From Ilumatobacter coccineus YM16-304 (lineage in GTDB: Bacteria; Actinomycetota; Acidimicrobiia; Acidimicrobiales; Ilumatobacteraceae): 64,000 bases of DNA. The position numbers and the translations under genes are program-made. The stretch's first letter is position 1, and each line of letters starts with the position of its first letter. Where the stretch lies: the NCBI RefSeq assembly GCF_000348785.1, contig NC_020520.1:1178001-1242000 (forward strand). Direction: 5' to 3'. This document shows, piece by piece, positions 54,818 through 62,299 of this stretch. Below the pieces are notes generated by a model that saw only the letters and a program-made list of their open reading frames with translations, had not been told where the DNA came from and did no database searches.

Positions 54818-54840
54818 TCAGCACGCAACAAGCGCCGGCG

Positions 54841-55200
54841 ACCAAGTCTGGCGTGGCGGCGATCGTGTGTGGTCGGCTGGCGGTTTGCGGTGAGCCGCCA
54901 CAGGGCAGGGTCGCGGCCGATGCCGGGAGCGCCAGCGACCAAGTCTGGCGTGGCGGCGATCGTGTGTGGTCGGCTGGCGGTTTGCGGTGAGCCGCCACAG
55001 GGCAGGGTCGCGGCCGATGCCGGGAGCGCCAGCGACCAAGTCTGGCGTGGCGGCGATCGTGTGTGGTCGGCTGGCGGTTTGCGGTGAGCCGCCACAGGGT
55101 GTATCGGCCGATGCCGGGAGCGCCAGCGACCAAGTCTGGCGTGGCGGCGATCGTGTGTGGTCGGCTGGCGGTTTGCGGTGAGCCGCCACAGGGCATCGCG
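54841..55200. repeat. Tandem repeat, four copies of about 97 bp
   Basis: Four units begin with ACCAAGTCTGGCGTGGCGGC at 54841, 54938, 55035 and 55129. The period is 97, 97 and 94 nt; the fourth unit follows a spacer that is 3 nt shorter (TGTATCGG instead of AGGGTCGCGG) and lacks the spacer part at its end. Each unit contains the small hairpin TGGCGG...CCGCCA. The array fills the whole 385-nt gap between galU and the convergent glycolipid-binding gene. Open frames across it arise only from the repetition and have no coding character. Confidence 0.92.
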
Positions 55201-55202
55201 TT

Positions 55203-55760
55203 TCAGACTCGGCGGAATTCTTCGGGGTAGTCGTGGACGAGGCCGTATTCGTCGACGGCGATCTCGGTGCTGAAGCCCGAGTCGAGGTTGGAGTAGCGCC
55301 AGCGTTGCGGGGCCAGGTGTTCGTAGCGCTGTTTGACGGGGGCGACGCCGAGTGTTTCGACGTCGACGACCGCAGCGGTGATGTCGGCGCCGTCGCCCAC
55401 GTCGAGTGTGAGTCGGCGGATGGGCAGTGTGTTGGTGAAGGGTGTGCAGCCGAGGTCGAGGACGGAGCAGCCGTCGAGGTCGGGGCGGTGGGCGCCGTTG
55501 ACCTCGCCCCAGCGTCCGGCGCCGTCGGTGCCGAGCCAGAGGTCGGGCTCGTCTTGGTCGCGGAACAACAGGAACTGGGTGACCTGCCAGGTGGCGGTGA
55601 GGCGCAGGACGTACGACACGCGCTCACGGGTCACCTCGCCGAGCGCCGTCCATCCTTCGTTCTCCCAGCGCAACGTGACGGTCTCGTCGCCGTCGCCGTC
55701 CCAGGTCTGCCAGCGAGCGGTGTAGCCGTCGGCGGGAAACGCGGTGAGTGGGGTCGTCAT
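55203..55760 (-). CDS. Putative glycolipid-binding family protein
   Basis: 185 residues. YTARWQTWDGDGDETVTLRW, LTATWQVTQFLLFRD, WGEVNGAHRPDLDGCSVLDLG and the ending VDEYGLVHDYPEEFRRV match the putative glycolipid-binding (DUF1089-like) family, a beta-barrel fold studied in pseudomonads. The ligand in vivo is unknown. TAGCCT 7 nt before the ATG supports the start. Its 3' end touches the 97-bp repeat array and it is divergent from moeA. Confidence 0.8.
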   Translation of the reverse strand: MTTPLTAFPADGYTARWQTWDGDGDETVTLRWENEGWTALGEVTRERVSYVLRLTATWQVTQFLLFRDQDEPDLWLGTDGAGRWGEVNGAHRPDLDGCSVLDLGCTPFTNTLPIRRLTLDVGDGADITAAVVDVETLGVAPVKQRYEHLAPQRWRYSNLDSGFSTEIAVDEYGLVHDYPEEFRRV

Positions 55761-55837
55761 GGCGTTCAGGCTAGGAGCGGTCGGATTCGGTCGCAGGACG
55801 GCTCTGCGGCGTGACCGCGACCGTTACCCTCGGCGCC

Positions 55838-57070
55838 ATGAGGCCGCTGGAGGATGCACAGGAATTCGTACTCGGGTCGTGCCCGCCGAAGCCGCCGGTC
55901 GAGGTTGCTCGTGCCGATGCGTCGGGCCTGGTGTTGGCTGCTGCCGTGGTGTCGGCCGAGGTCGTGCCGCCGTTCGACAACACGGCGGTCGATGGCTATG
56001 CCGTTCGGTCCGTGGACGTGGCAGAGGTGCCTGTCGAGTTGACGGTTGTCGGCGAGATCGCTGCGGGTGCAGCACCCGACCGCCCGGTCGGTCCGGGCGA
56101 GACGGTGCGGATCATGACCGGAGCACCGATGCCCGACGGCGCCGACGCCGTCGTGATGGTCGAGGACTCCGAGCACCTCGGCACCGATGCCGATGGCAAC
56201 GAGCGCGTTCGCCTGAGCGCGAGCGTGAGCGCGGGCGCTGCCGTCCGCGGTGCGGGCGACGACGTGCAGGTCGGCGACGAGATCTTCTCGGCCGGCGTCG
56301 TCATCACGCCGGCGGTCGAAGCGGTGCTCGCGAGCGTCAACGCGCAGACGGTGTCGGTTCACCCGCGCCTGAAGGTGGCGGTGCTGTCGACCGGTGACGA
56401 ACTCATCGATGACGGGTCGCCGCTCGAACTCGGACAGATCCGCGAGTCGAACAAGACGATGCTGGCCGGAATGCTCGCCGAGTCGGGCTGCGACGTCGTC
56501 GATCTCGGTGTGGTGCGTGACGACGAGGCCGAACTCGAACGGGTGCTGCGGTCGGCTGCGCTCGAGTGCGACGCGATCGTGTCGAGCGGTGGCGTCTCGA
56601 TGGGTGACTACGACGTGGTCAAGGCGGTGCTCGGTGAGATCGCCGACATGACGTGGATGCAGATGGCGATCAAACCGGCGAAACCGTTCGCGTTCGGCAC
56701 GCTCACTCGTGACGACGGCACGCGTGTGCCGATCTTCGGGCTCCCGGGCAACCCCGTCAGTTCGCTGGTGAGCTACGAGCTCATGGCTCGTCCGGCGCTG
56801 CGCCGGATGATGGGCCATCGCCGGCTCACTCGGACGAGCCTCGTCGCGATCGCCGACGCCGATTTCCGACGCCAACCCGACGGGAAGGTCCACTTCGCTC
56901 GCGTCAACGGCGTGTTCGCCGACGACGGCCGCTATCACGTCGTCCCGGTCAGCGCGCAGGGGAGTCATCAGCTCGCGGCCACCGCGTCGGCCGACGCGAT
57001 GGCCGTCATCCCCGATGGCGAGGGCGTCGAACGCAACGGCGAAGTCGCCGTGCTCATGCTCCGCGGCTGA
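55838..57070 (+). CDS. moeA: Molybdopterin molybdotransferase MoeA / gephyrin-like protein Glp
   Basis: 410 residues. MoeA domains in order: VPPFDNTAVDGYAVRS, the domain III loop AVLSTGDELIDDG with SSGGVSMGDYDVVKAVL, and the GLPGNPVSSLVSYEL motif. It inserts molybdate into molybdopterin. In corynebacteria the galU-linked MoeA paralogue (Glp) instead binds FtsZ and the membrane receptor GlpR; this gene sits in the equivalent locus, with a GlpR-like gene 5 kb downstream, so either role or both is possible. ATG 55838 has TACCCT 7 nt upstream; GTG 55811 is less likely. moaA follows. Confidence 0.9.
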   Translation: MRPLEDAQEFVLGSCPPKPPVEVARADASGLVLAAAVVSAEVVPPFDNTAVDGYAVRSVDVAEVPVELTVVGEIAAGAAPDRPVGPGETVRIMTGAPMPDGADAVVMVEDSEHLGTDADGNERVRLSASVSAGAAVRGAGDDVQVGDEIFSAGVVITPAVEAVLASVNAQTVSVHPRLKVAVLSTGDELIDDGSPLELGQIRESNKTMLAGMLAESGCDVVDLGVVRDDEAELERVLRSAALECDAIVSSGGVSMGDYDVVKAVLGEIADMTWMQMAIKPAKPFAFGTLTRDDGTRVPIFGLPGNPVSSLVSYELMARPALRRMMGHRRLTRTSLVAIADADFRRQPDGKVHFARVNGVFADDGRYHVVPVSAQGSHQLAATASADAMAVIPDGEGVERNGEVAVLMLRG

Positions 57071-57114
57071 AGCGACTTCGGGGTCCGCTGACGGAGAATC
57101 GGGCCCTGGACGCG

Positions 57115-57120
57115 TAGCCT
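57115..57120 (+). promoter_or_regulatory. -10-like hexamer of moaA
   Basis: TAGCCT ends 6 nt before the moaA ATG (TAGCCTGGGCGC-ATG) with no Shine-Dalgarno sequence. moaA can therefore be transcribed on its own although moeA is only 56 nt upstream. Confidence 0.45.
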
Positions 57121-57126
57121 GGGCGC

Positions 57127-58155
57127 ATGGCCCGGGGAGCACATCAAGCACTCGTCGACCCGTTCGGCCGCGTCATCGAGGATCTGCGCATCTCGATCAC
57201 CGACCGCTGCAACTTCCGTTGCACGTACTGCATGCCCGAGGAAGGCATGAAGTGGCTGCACCGCTCCGAGGTCATGTCGTTCGAAGAGATCGAGCGACTC
57301 GCCCGCATCTTCGTCGAGCGCTACGGCGTGCGCGGCATCCGCCTCACCGGCGGCGAGCCGACGGTTCGCGCTCACCTGCCGGTCCTGGTCCGCAAACTCG
57401 CGGCGCTCGAGAACCAGCACGGCGCCATCGACCTGTCGATGACCACCAACGGCGCCACCATGCGCCTCGTCGCCGAGGGTCTGCGTGAAGCCGGTCTCAA
57501 GCGGGTCAACATCAGCCTCGACACGCTGATCGCCGAGAAGTTCCACCAGATGACCCGGCGGGATGAACTGACCAACGTGCTCGACGGCATCGTCGCGTCG
57601 CAGGAGGCCGGCTTCGAACGGGTCAAGATCAACGCCGTCATCGAGCGTGGCGTCAACGACGACGAGATCGTCGACCTCGCCACCTACGGCCGCGAACAGA
57701 ACGTCGAAGTCCGCTTCATCGAGTTCATGCCGCTCGACGCCACCGGCCACTGGCTCAACGACAAGGTCGTCGGGCAAGACGAGATCGTCGAAGCGATCAG
57801 CGCGGTCTACCCGATCGAACAGATGCCGGCGCGAGGCGCCGCTCCCGCCGATCGGTTCCGCTATCTCGACGGCGACGGCACCAGTCCCGGCTCGATGATC
57901 GGCATCATCCCCACGGTCACCAAGCCGTTCTGCGGTGACTGCGACCGCGTTCGGCTCACCGCCGAAGGCGACTTCCGCACCTGCCTGTTCGCCACCGACG
58001 AGTTCGATCTGCTCACGGCCCTCCGCGCCGGCGAGACCGATGACCAGATCGCCGCACGGATCGAAGCCGCCGTCGCCACGAAGTGGGCCGGTCACCAGAT
58101 CAACCAGGTCAACTTCATCCGTCCCGGGAAGTCCATGTCGCAGATCGGCGGCTGA
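57127..58155 (+). CDS. moaA: GTP 3',8-cyclase MoaA
   Basis: 342 residues, radical SAM enzyme. N-terminal cluster RCNFRCTYCMPEEG gives Cys28, Cys32, Cys35 for the SAM-bound [4Fe-4S]. The C-terminal cluster is in KPFCGDCDRVRLT and FRTCLF, and the protein ends with the functional Gly-Gly. It converts GTP to 3',8-cyclo-GTP in molybdopterin synthesis; MoaC in this locus carries out the next step. Downstream is a 560-nt stretch of repeats without a gene. Confidence 0.95.
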   Translation: MARGAHQALVDPFGRVIEDLRISITDRCNFRCTYCMPEEGMKWLHRSEVMSFEEIERLARIFVERYGVRGIRLTGGEPTVRAHLPVLVRKLAALENQHGAIDLSMTTNGATMRLVAEGLREAGLKRVNISLDTLIAEKFHQMTRRDELTNVLDGIVASQEAGFERVKINAVIERGVNDDEIVDLATYGREQNVEVRFIEFMPLDATGHWLNDKVVGQDEIVEAISAVYPIEQMPARGAAPADRFRYLDGDGTSPGSMIGIIPTVTKPFCGDCDRVRLTAEGDFRTCLFATDEFDLLTALRAGETDDQIAARIEAAVATKWAGHQINQVNFIRPGKSMSQIGG

Positions 58156-58157
58156 CG

Positions 58158-58370
58158 CCGCCGGGCCACTTCGTGGCCTCGCCGACTTCGTCGGCATCTG
58201 CGAGTCGTGTGCCTTCGGCCCACCTCGCTGTCGCTCGTCCGAGACCCTGGGTGGAACCGTTTCACGGTCGACACCGCCGGGCCACTTCGTGGCCTCGCCG
58301 ACTTCGTCGGCATCTGCGAGTCGTGCAGCGGGGCTGCACCTCGCTGTCGCTCGTCCGAGACCCTGGGCGG
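58158..58370. repeat. Direct repeat (offset 116 bp) carrying twin hairpins
   Basis: Two nearly identical units begin CCGCCGGGCCACTTCGTGGC at 58158 and 58274 and end at ...CCGAGACCCTGGG. Each has two adjacent hairpins, GGCCAC-TTC-GTGGCC and GCCGAC-TTC-GTCGGC, then a variable stretch and TCGCTGTCGCTCGTCCGAG. They begin 3 nt after the moaA stop and could terminate or stabilise the moaA transcript. No gene is seen in 58156-58714. Confidence 0.85.
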
Positions 58371-58376
58371 GAAAAT

Positions 58377-58655
58377 TTGATTACGTTGCTCCCGGAGCGA
58401 TGTAATCAACTTGTTGCGATCGGGCCGCGCTCGGCCAGCGGTAGGGGCCAAGCACGCGGGTCGAAGTTGGTTACGTTGCTCCCGGAGCGTCGTCATCAAC
58501 TTTGGTCGGGCCGCTGGTGGGTGTTCGGCTGGGAGGCGCACGGGCGTTGTCTCTGGTGGCTTGCGGTCGATGTCGACGGGCCTCGCTCGACCGGATCTCG
58601 GGCGGGGCGACCTGGCCGAAGTTGGTTACATCGCTCCCGGAGCGTCGTCACCAAC
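58377..58655. repeat. Three dispersed copies of a 34-nt palindrome
   Basis: Copies at 58377-58410, 58467-58500 and 58622-58655. The pattern is TTGRTTACRTYGCTCC followed by CGGAGCGWYGTMAYCAAC; the first copy is almost perfectly self-complementary around GCTCCCGGAGC. The other arms differ, mostly by changes that keep pairing (for example TTGGTTAC with GTCACCAA in the third copy). They look like mobile palindromic units or RNA-level hairpins. The DNA between copies (56 and 121 nt) is unremarkable. Confidence 0.8.
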
Positions 58656-58714
58656 TTGGCGGGTTGTTCGCTTGGTGTCTCCAGACGATGGGTCGATTGG
58701 TCGATAGTGGAGGG

Positions 58715-59707
58715 GTGAGGCGAACGCTGGGACTGACGATCGGTGCGGTGCTCGTCGGCGCGGGCCTCGTCGCCGCAGCTGGGCCGAGTCGAATCGACTC
58801 CGGCGCGCAGGCATCCGAACCCGCCGAGCGCGTGGGTCGCGTCGACTCAGGCGGACCGTCGATCGGCGGATGCCCGGTCTTTCCGTCCGACAACGCCTGG
58901 AACACGAACATCGCCGATGCGCCGCTGCACCCGCGCAGCGATGCGTTCATAGCGTCGATCCAAGCGAGTGGCGGCAACCGGCTGCATCCCGACTTCGGCG
59001 AGCACCCGAACTACGGCATCCCGTACATCGTCGTACCCGCCGACCAGCCGACCGTGCCGATCACCTACGACGCCTACGGCGACGAGAGCGACCCCGGACC
59101 GTTTCCATTGCCACTCGACGCCCCGATCGAAGGCGTGCCGGGAGCGACGACCGGCGACCGCCATGCGATCGCACTACGACAGGGAACGTGCGAACTCTTC
59201 GAGCTCTACGTGGCACGACCCGATTCGACCGGATGGACCGCCGCCTCGGGAGCACGCTTCGATCTGAGCTCGAACGACCTCCGGCCGCTCGGCTGGACGA
59301 GCGCCGACGCCGCCGGACTGCCCATCCTGCCGGGCCTGGTTCGGTACGACGAGGTCGAGGCCGGCGTGATCCGCCACGCCATCCGAGTCACGTTCAGCCG
59401 AACACAGCGGGGCTACATCCTCCCGGCGACGCACTTCGCATCGAGTCGCACCGACCCCGATCTTCCGCCGATGGGGCTGCGGCTGCGCATGCGTGCCGAT
59501 CACGACATCAGCCGTCTCACCGGCCAAGCCCGCGTGATCGCCCAGGCGATGAAGGACTACGGATTGATCGTCGCCGACAACGGATCGAACTGGTTCTTCC
59601 AAGGAGCACCCGACCCCGGCTGGGACGACGACGACCTCGGCCAGTTGAAGTCGATCCCCGGCACAGCGTTCGAGGTGGTCGACACCGGCCCGATCATCAC
59701 CGACTGA
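58715..59707 (+). CDS. Secreted protein of unknown function
   Basis: 330 residues from GTG 58715 (GATAGT 6 nt upstream). The N-terminus VRRTLGLTIGAVLVGAGLVA is a signal peptide or anchor. The mature part starts near GGCPVFPSDNAWNTNIADAP and contains LHPDFGEHPNYGIPYIVVPA, GDRHAIALRQGTCELFELY, IRHAIRVTFSRTQRGYILP and GLIVADNGSNWFFQGAPDP. This combination recurs in secreted proteins of soil and marine bacteria without known activity; the His and Asp pattern hints at an enzyme or carbohydrate-binding protein, unproven. Two cysteines. The frame upstream of the GTG crosses the repeats and is not coding. Confidence 0.72.
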   Translation: MRRTLGLTIGAVLVGAGLVAAAGPSRIDSGAQASEPAERVGRVDSGGPSIGGCPVFPSDNAWNTNIADAPLHPRSDAFIASIQASGGNRLHPDFGEHPNYGIPYIVVPADQPTVPITYDAYGDESDPGPFPLPLDAPIEGVPGATTGDRHAIALRQGTCELFELYVARPDSTGWTAASGARFDLSSNDLRPLGWTSADAAGLPILPGLVRYDEVEAGVIRHAIRVTFSRTQRGYILPATHFASSRTDPDLPPMGLRLRMRADHDISRLTGQARVIAQAMKDYGLIVADNGSNWFFQGAPDPGWDDDDLGQLKSIPGTAFEVVDTGPIITD

Positions 59708-59754
59708 GGGTGATTTCTGCCCAGGCTCGATGTCGTCGCGGGTTGACGGGGCGG

Positions 59755-60525
59755 TCAGTCGAGGTCGGTGTAGGCGCGGAAGCGTCGGGCGACTTCTTCC
59801 TTGCCGATCACTTCGATCGAGTCGTCGCCGCGCTTGTCCCGGCGCCACAGCCACAGCCACAAGCTCTGGGCCGGGCCACGAACGGCTGCATCACCCTTGC
59901 GGTGCTCGCGCGTGAACGTGCAGCTCGGCTCCTTCACGTTCGAGATGTACCACTCGCCGCGATCCTGCTGTCCCTCCGGCATGTCGGTGCAGTGGAGATG
60001 CACCGTGCCGCCGACCTTCATCTCTCCCTCCCGGCGCTCGCGGCCGCAGAAGTAGGTGAGGAACTCGTCGATGCCGTCGGCGGCGACGACCGTCGGCACG
60101 TCGTAGGGAACGCGAACGGTCGTCGCGAGGTCGTGGCGGTGCATCGCCGACTCCAGCGCCATCCGCCGACGGACCCAGGCAGCGTCGAGCGTCGCGCCCG
60201 TCCAGGTCCACGCCGGTTGATCGAGCGGCGCATCGACGAGTGCCGAGAACAACGCGTTGTGTGTGGCGGCGAGCCAGTCGACCAGTTCCGGCCCGTCGAC
60301 CCTCGCCGGCGTCTGGATCGCCCGGAGAGCGGTGCGCTCGGTGATGCCGTCGGCGACGATGTGGGCCCAGAAGTTCCACACCTCGGCCTGATGGTTGGCC
60401 AGGTCGCTGACTCGCCAGCCCGGGCAGGCCGAGATCATGAGGTCGGGGTCGGCCGACGAGACGAGGTCGATGAATGCCACGCCGTTCGTCTGCAGAACGT
60501 CGAGTGCGTCGTAGGGCAAATCCAT
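59755..60525 (-). CDS. Maleylpyruvate isomerase family, mycothiol-dependent (DinB-like) protein
   Basis: 256 residues. The N-terminal DinB-type four-helix bundle has CPGWRVSDLANHQAEVWNFW and ALESAMHRHDL, whose histidines bind the divalent metal; the C-terminal beta domain has GEWYISNV and GPAQSLWLWLW. This two-domain layout belongs to the mycothiol-dependent maleylpyruvate isomerase superfamily, used in actinobacteria for thiol transfer or isomerisation. Substrate unknown. TAGTTT lies 6 nt before the ATG. Divergent from moaC (43 nt). Confidence 0.85.
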   Translation of the reverse strand: MDLPYDALDVLQTNGVAFIDLVSSADPDLMISACPGWRVSDLANHQAEVWNFWAHIVADGITERTALRAIQTPARVDGPELVDWLAATHNALFSALVDAPLDQPAWTWTGATLDAAWVRRRMALESAMHRHDLATTVRVPYDVPTVVAADGIDEFLTYFCGRERREGEMKVGGTVHLHCTDMPEGQQDRGEWYISNVKEPSCTFTREHRKGDAAVRGPAQSLWLWLWRRDKRGDDSIEVIGKEEVARRFRAYTDLD

Positions 60526-60568
60526 ACACCGAAACTAACCCTGCGGACGCCGACTACCGTGCGTGCCG

Positions 60569-61054
60569 ATGAGCGATCTCGAGTTCACCCACCTCGACCC
60601 CCACGGCCGCGCGCGCATGGTCGACGTCACGCCGAAGGAGCCGACCCACCGTCGCGCCGTGGCCCGATGCAAGGTCTTCATGAAGCCCGAGACGACGGCA
60701 GCGATCGCCAACCGAGAAGTGAAGAAGGGCGACGTGTTGTCGGTCGCCCGAGTGGCCGGCATCCAAGCCGCCAAGCGCACCTCCGACATGATCCCGCTGT
60801 GCCACCCGTTGCTGATCGGCGCCGTCTCGGTCAACTTCGAGATCGGCGATGACTACGTGGCGATCGAAGCGCACGTCGACTGCGTCGAGCGGACCGGCGT
60901 CGAGATGGAAGCGCTGCACGCGTGCAGCACCGCGGCACTCACCGTCTACGACATGTGCAAGTCGGCCGATCGCGGGATGACCATCGGTGAACTCGCCCTC
61001 TGGGAGAAGACCGGAGGCAAGTCCGGCACCTACCGGCGATCGTCAGAGGTCTGA
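60569..61054 (+). CDS. moaC: Cyclic pyranopterin monophosphate synthase MoaC
   Basis: 161 residues, hexameric family. FTHLDPHGRARMVDVTPKEP, the active-site KRTSDMIPLCHPL and CVERTGVEMEALHACSTAAL are diagnostic. It converts the MoaA product 3',8-cyclo-GTP to cyclic pyranopterin monophosphate. ATG 60569 is chosen; TACCGT lies 8 nt upstream, and GTG 60563 is an alternative. Followed by the GlpR-like gene after 121 nt. Confidence 0.95.
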   Translation: MSDLEFTHLDPHGRARMVDVTPKEPTHRRAVARCKVFMKPETTAAIANREVKKGDVLSVARVAGIQAAKRTSDMIPLCHPLLIGAVSVNFEIGDDYVAIEAHVDCVERTGVEMEALHACSTAALTVYDMCKSADRGMTIGELALWEKTGGKSGTYRRSSEV

Positions 61055-61081
61055 CAACTTGCATCGCGATCACCGCGATCG

Positions 61082-61111
61082 TTGCTCTCCCTGTCATAAT
61101 CGCCATAGAAT
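61082..61111 (+). promoter_or_regulatory. Candidate promoter of the GlpR/SepX-like gene
   Basis: TTGCTC (61082-61087) and TAGAAT (61106-61111) are 18 nt apart; a second AT-rich hexamer CATAAT lies at 61095. The gene start is 65 nt downstream, giving a leader of about 58 nt, unlike the leaderless genes around it. Confidence 0.4.
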
Positions 61112-61175
61112 CGTCACATACGACGAAGCGGTTGTGGATCAACCCCGGAACTTCATCGTCTGACACGGAACTCAC

Positions 61176-61880
61176 ATGGCTCAACTCATTCTTCTCGTCG
61201 TCGCCGCCGCATGGCTCGCAGTCTTGATTCCCCCGATGCTTCGGTCTCGGGTCGAGAATCGGCCGAACTCCTCGGTCACCGACTTCCGCCGCCAGCTCAC
61301 CAAGTTGCAGAACACGGCGACGCCACCTCGCGGCGCCGTTCGCGCGATGGGCCGGCCGTTGGCACAGTCGCCGCTGCACCGCCCCGCTGCCGCCGGCCGT
61401 CCGAACCAGCCCGTGCTCCGCTCCGGCGTCACGCGCCACGCAGCGCCGTCGGAGATCGCCGCGCGTACCGCAGCGCCGGCCATGTCGCCGACCGCTCCCG
61501 CGCCGCGCCGCACCGCCGACCGCACCGGTGAGCAGCCTCGCTACCGGTCGCACGGCGACCCCACCGGCGGCCAGCGTCGCCCCGCTGCTCCCCGCCACGG
61601 CGCATCGCATCGTGGGCATGGTGCACCGACTCGTCCGACGGAGCGCCCCGTGCGTGCCTCGGGCGCCGCAGCCGACGCCCGCCGGCGCCGCAGCAACGTC
61701 TTGTTCGTGCTCGTCGTCACCACGGCGTGCACCCTGTTCCTGGCCGCGACCACGTCGTCGACGGTCATGCTGTACCTGTTCGCACTCTCGTTCCTCGGGC
61801 TGTGCGGCTACGTCTACCTCCTCGCTCAGCTGCGCGAGCGGTCGAACGCCGGGTACGACGGCTGGATCGACACGTACTGA
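61176..61880 (+). CDS. GlpR/SepX-like divisome membrane protein
   Basis: 234 residues. One membrane helix at the extreme N-terminus (LILLVVAAAWLAVLIPPML), a 150-residue disordered cytosolic region rich in Arg, Pro and Ala, then two adjacent C-terminal helices (VLFVLVVTTACTLFLAA, then VMLYLFALSFLGLCGYVYLL) and a short tail YDGWIDTY. This is the architecture of actinobacterial SepX (Streptomyces) and GlpR (Corynebacterium), the membrane receptor for the MoeA-like protein Glp in cell division. The locus (galU, moeA, here) matches. Sequence identity outside the helices is low, so the assignment rests on architecture and synteny. Confidence 0.65.
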   Translation: MAQLILLVVAAAWLAVLIPPMLRSRVENRPNSSVTDFRRQLTKLQNTATPPRGAVRAMGRPLAQSPLHRPAAAGRPNQPVLRSGVTRHAAPSEIAARTAAPAMSPTAPAPRRTADRTGEQPRYRSHGDPTGGQRRPAAPRHGASHRGHGAPTRPTERPVRASGAAADARRRRSNVLFVLVVTTACTLFLAATTSSTVMLYLFALSFLGLCGYVYLLAQLRERSNAGYDGWIDTY

Positions 61881-61912
61881 TTTTCCAGCAGCGCGTGATC
61901 GGTTCTCACCGA

Positions 61913-61918
61913 TACACT
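61913..61918 (+). promoter_or_regulatory. -10-like hexamer of the tRNA-Ala gene
   Basis: TACACT ends 11 nt before the first base of the tRNA, and TTCTCACCGATACACT resembles the -10 regions of other genes here. This would give a short 5' leader removed by RNase P. Confidence 0.45.
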
Positions 61919-61929
61919 GCGCATCCCTC

Positions 61930-62002
<73 letters not shown>

Positions 62003-62014
62003 CTCCGAGAACCA

Positions 62015-62033
62015 GGTCGACCCAGCGTCGACC
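62015..62033 (+). terminator. Hairpin downstream of tRNA-Ala
   Basis: GGTCGAC and GTCGACC (7 bp) enclose the loop CCAGC, starting 13 nt after the tRNA. A second GC-rich hairpin (CCGGCC with GGCCGG) follows near 62045. No T-run. Between here and 62154 nothing else is recognised. Confidence 0.5.
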
Positions 62034-62153
62034 GGTACGGCACCCGGCCACTGCGGCCGGCGACCCGAGCGGCACCGCTCGAACCCCTCCCTCCGGCGGG
62101 TTCGTCGCGCCCCACCACGGTTGATCCGATCCAGGCCACACCCCGTCGCCAGA

Positions 62154-62297
62154 GGGTGATTTCTGCCCAGGCCAAGTGTGGTCGCGTGGGGGTGATTTTT
62201 GGCCAGGCCAAATGTGGTCGCGTGAGGGTGGTTTTTGCCCAGGCCAGATGTGGTCGCGTGGGGGTGATTTTTGCCCAGGCCAGATGTGGTCGCGTGG
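62154..62297. repeat. Tandem array of four 36-bp units
   Basis: Consensus GGGTGATTTYTGCCCAGGCC then ARATGTGGTCGCGTGG, repeated with an exact period of 36 nt and few changes, directly abutting with no spacers. A single diverged copy of the same element (GAGGGTGATTTCTGCCCAGG) lies after the secreted-protein gene near 59706-59745. The array sits between tRNA-Ala and the 3' end of the aminopeptidase gene. Because the unit is 12 codons long, it stays open in several frames; no coding role is supported. Confidence 0.9.
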
Positions 62298-62299
62298 GG

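Noticed and set aside
54841-55200. Repetitive open frames that could encode a repeat protein
   Set aside because: The frames exist on both strands only because of the tandem repeat. They have no start signal, and the 94-nt interval breaks the period of 97.
61058-61085. GC-rich stretch GCATCGCGATCACCGCGATC as a moaC terminator hairpin
   Set aside because: Pairing is short and the ATCGCGAT core is only self-palindromic; no stable stem longer than 5-6 bp could be drawn.
62154-62297. 36-bp repeats considered as a CRISPR array
   Set aside because: Units abut directly with no unique spacers, and no cas genes are in the window.
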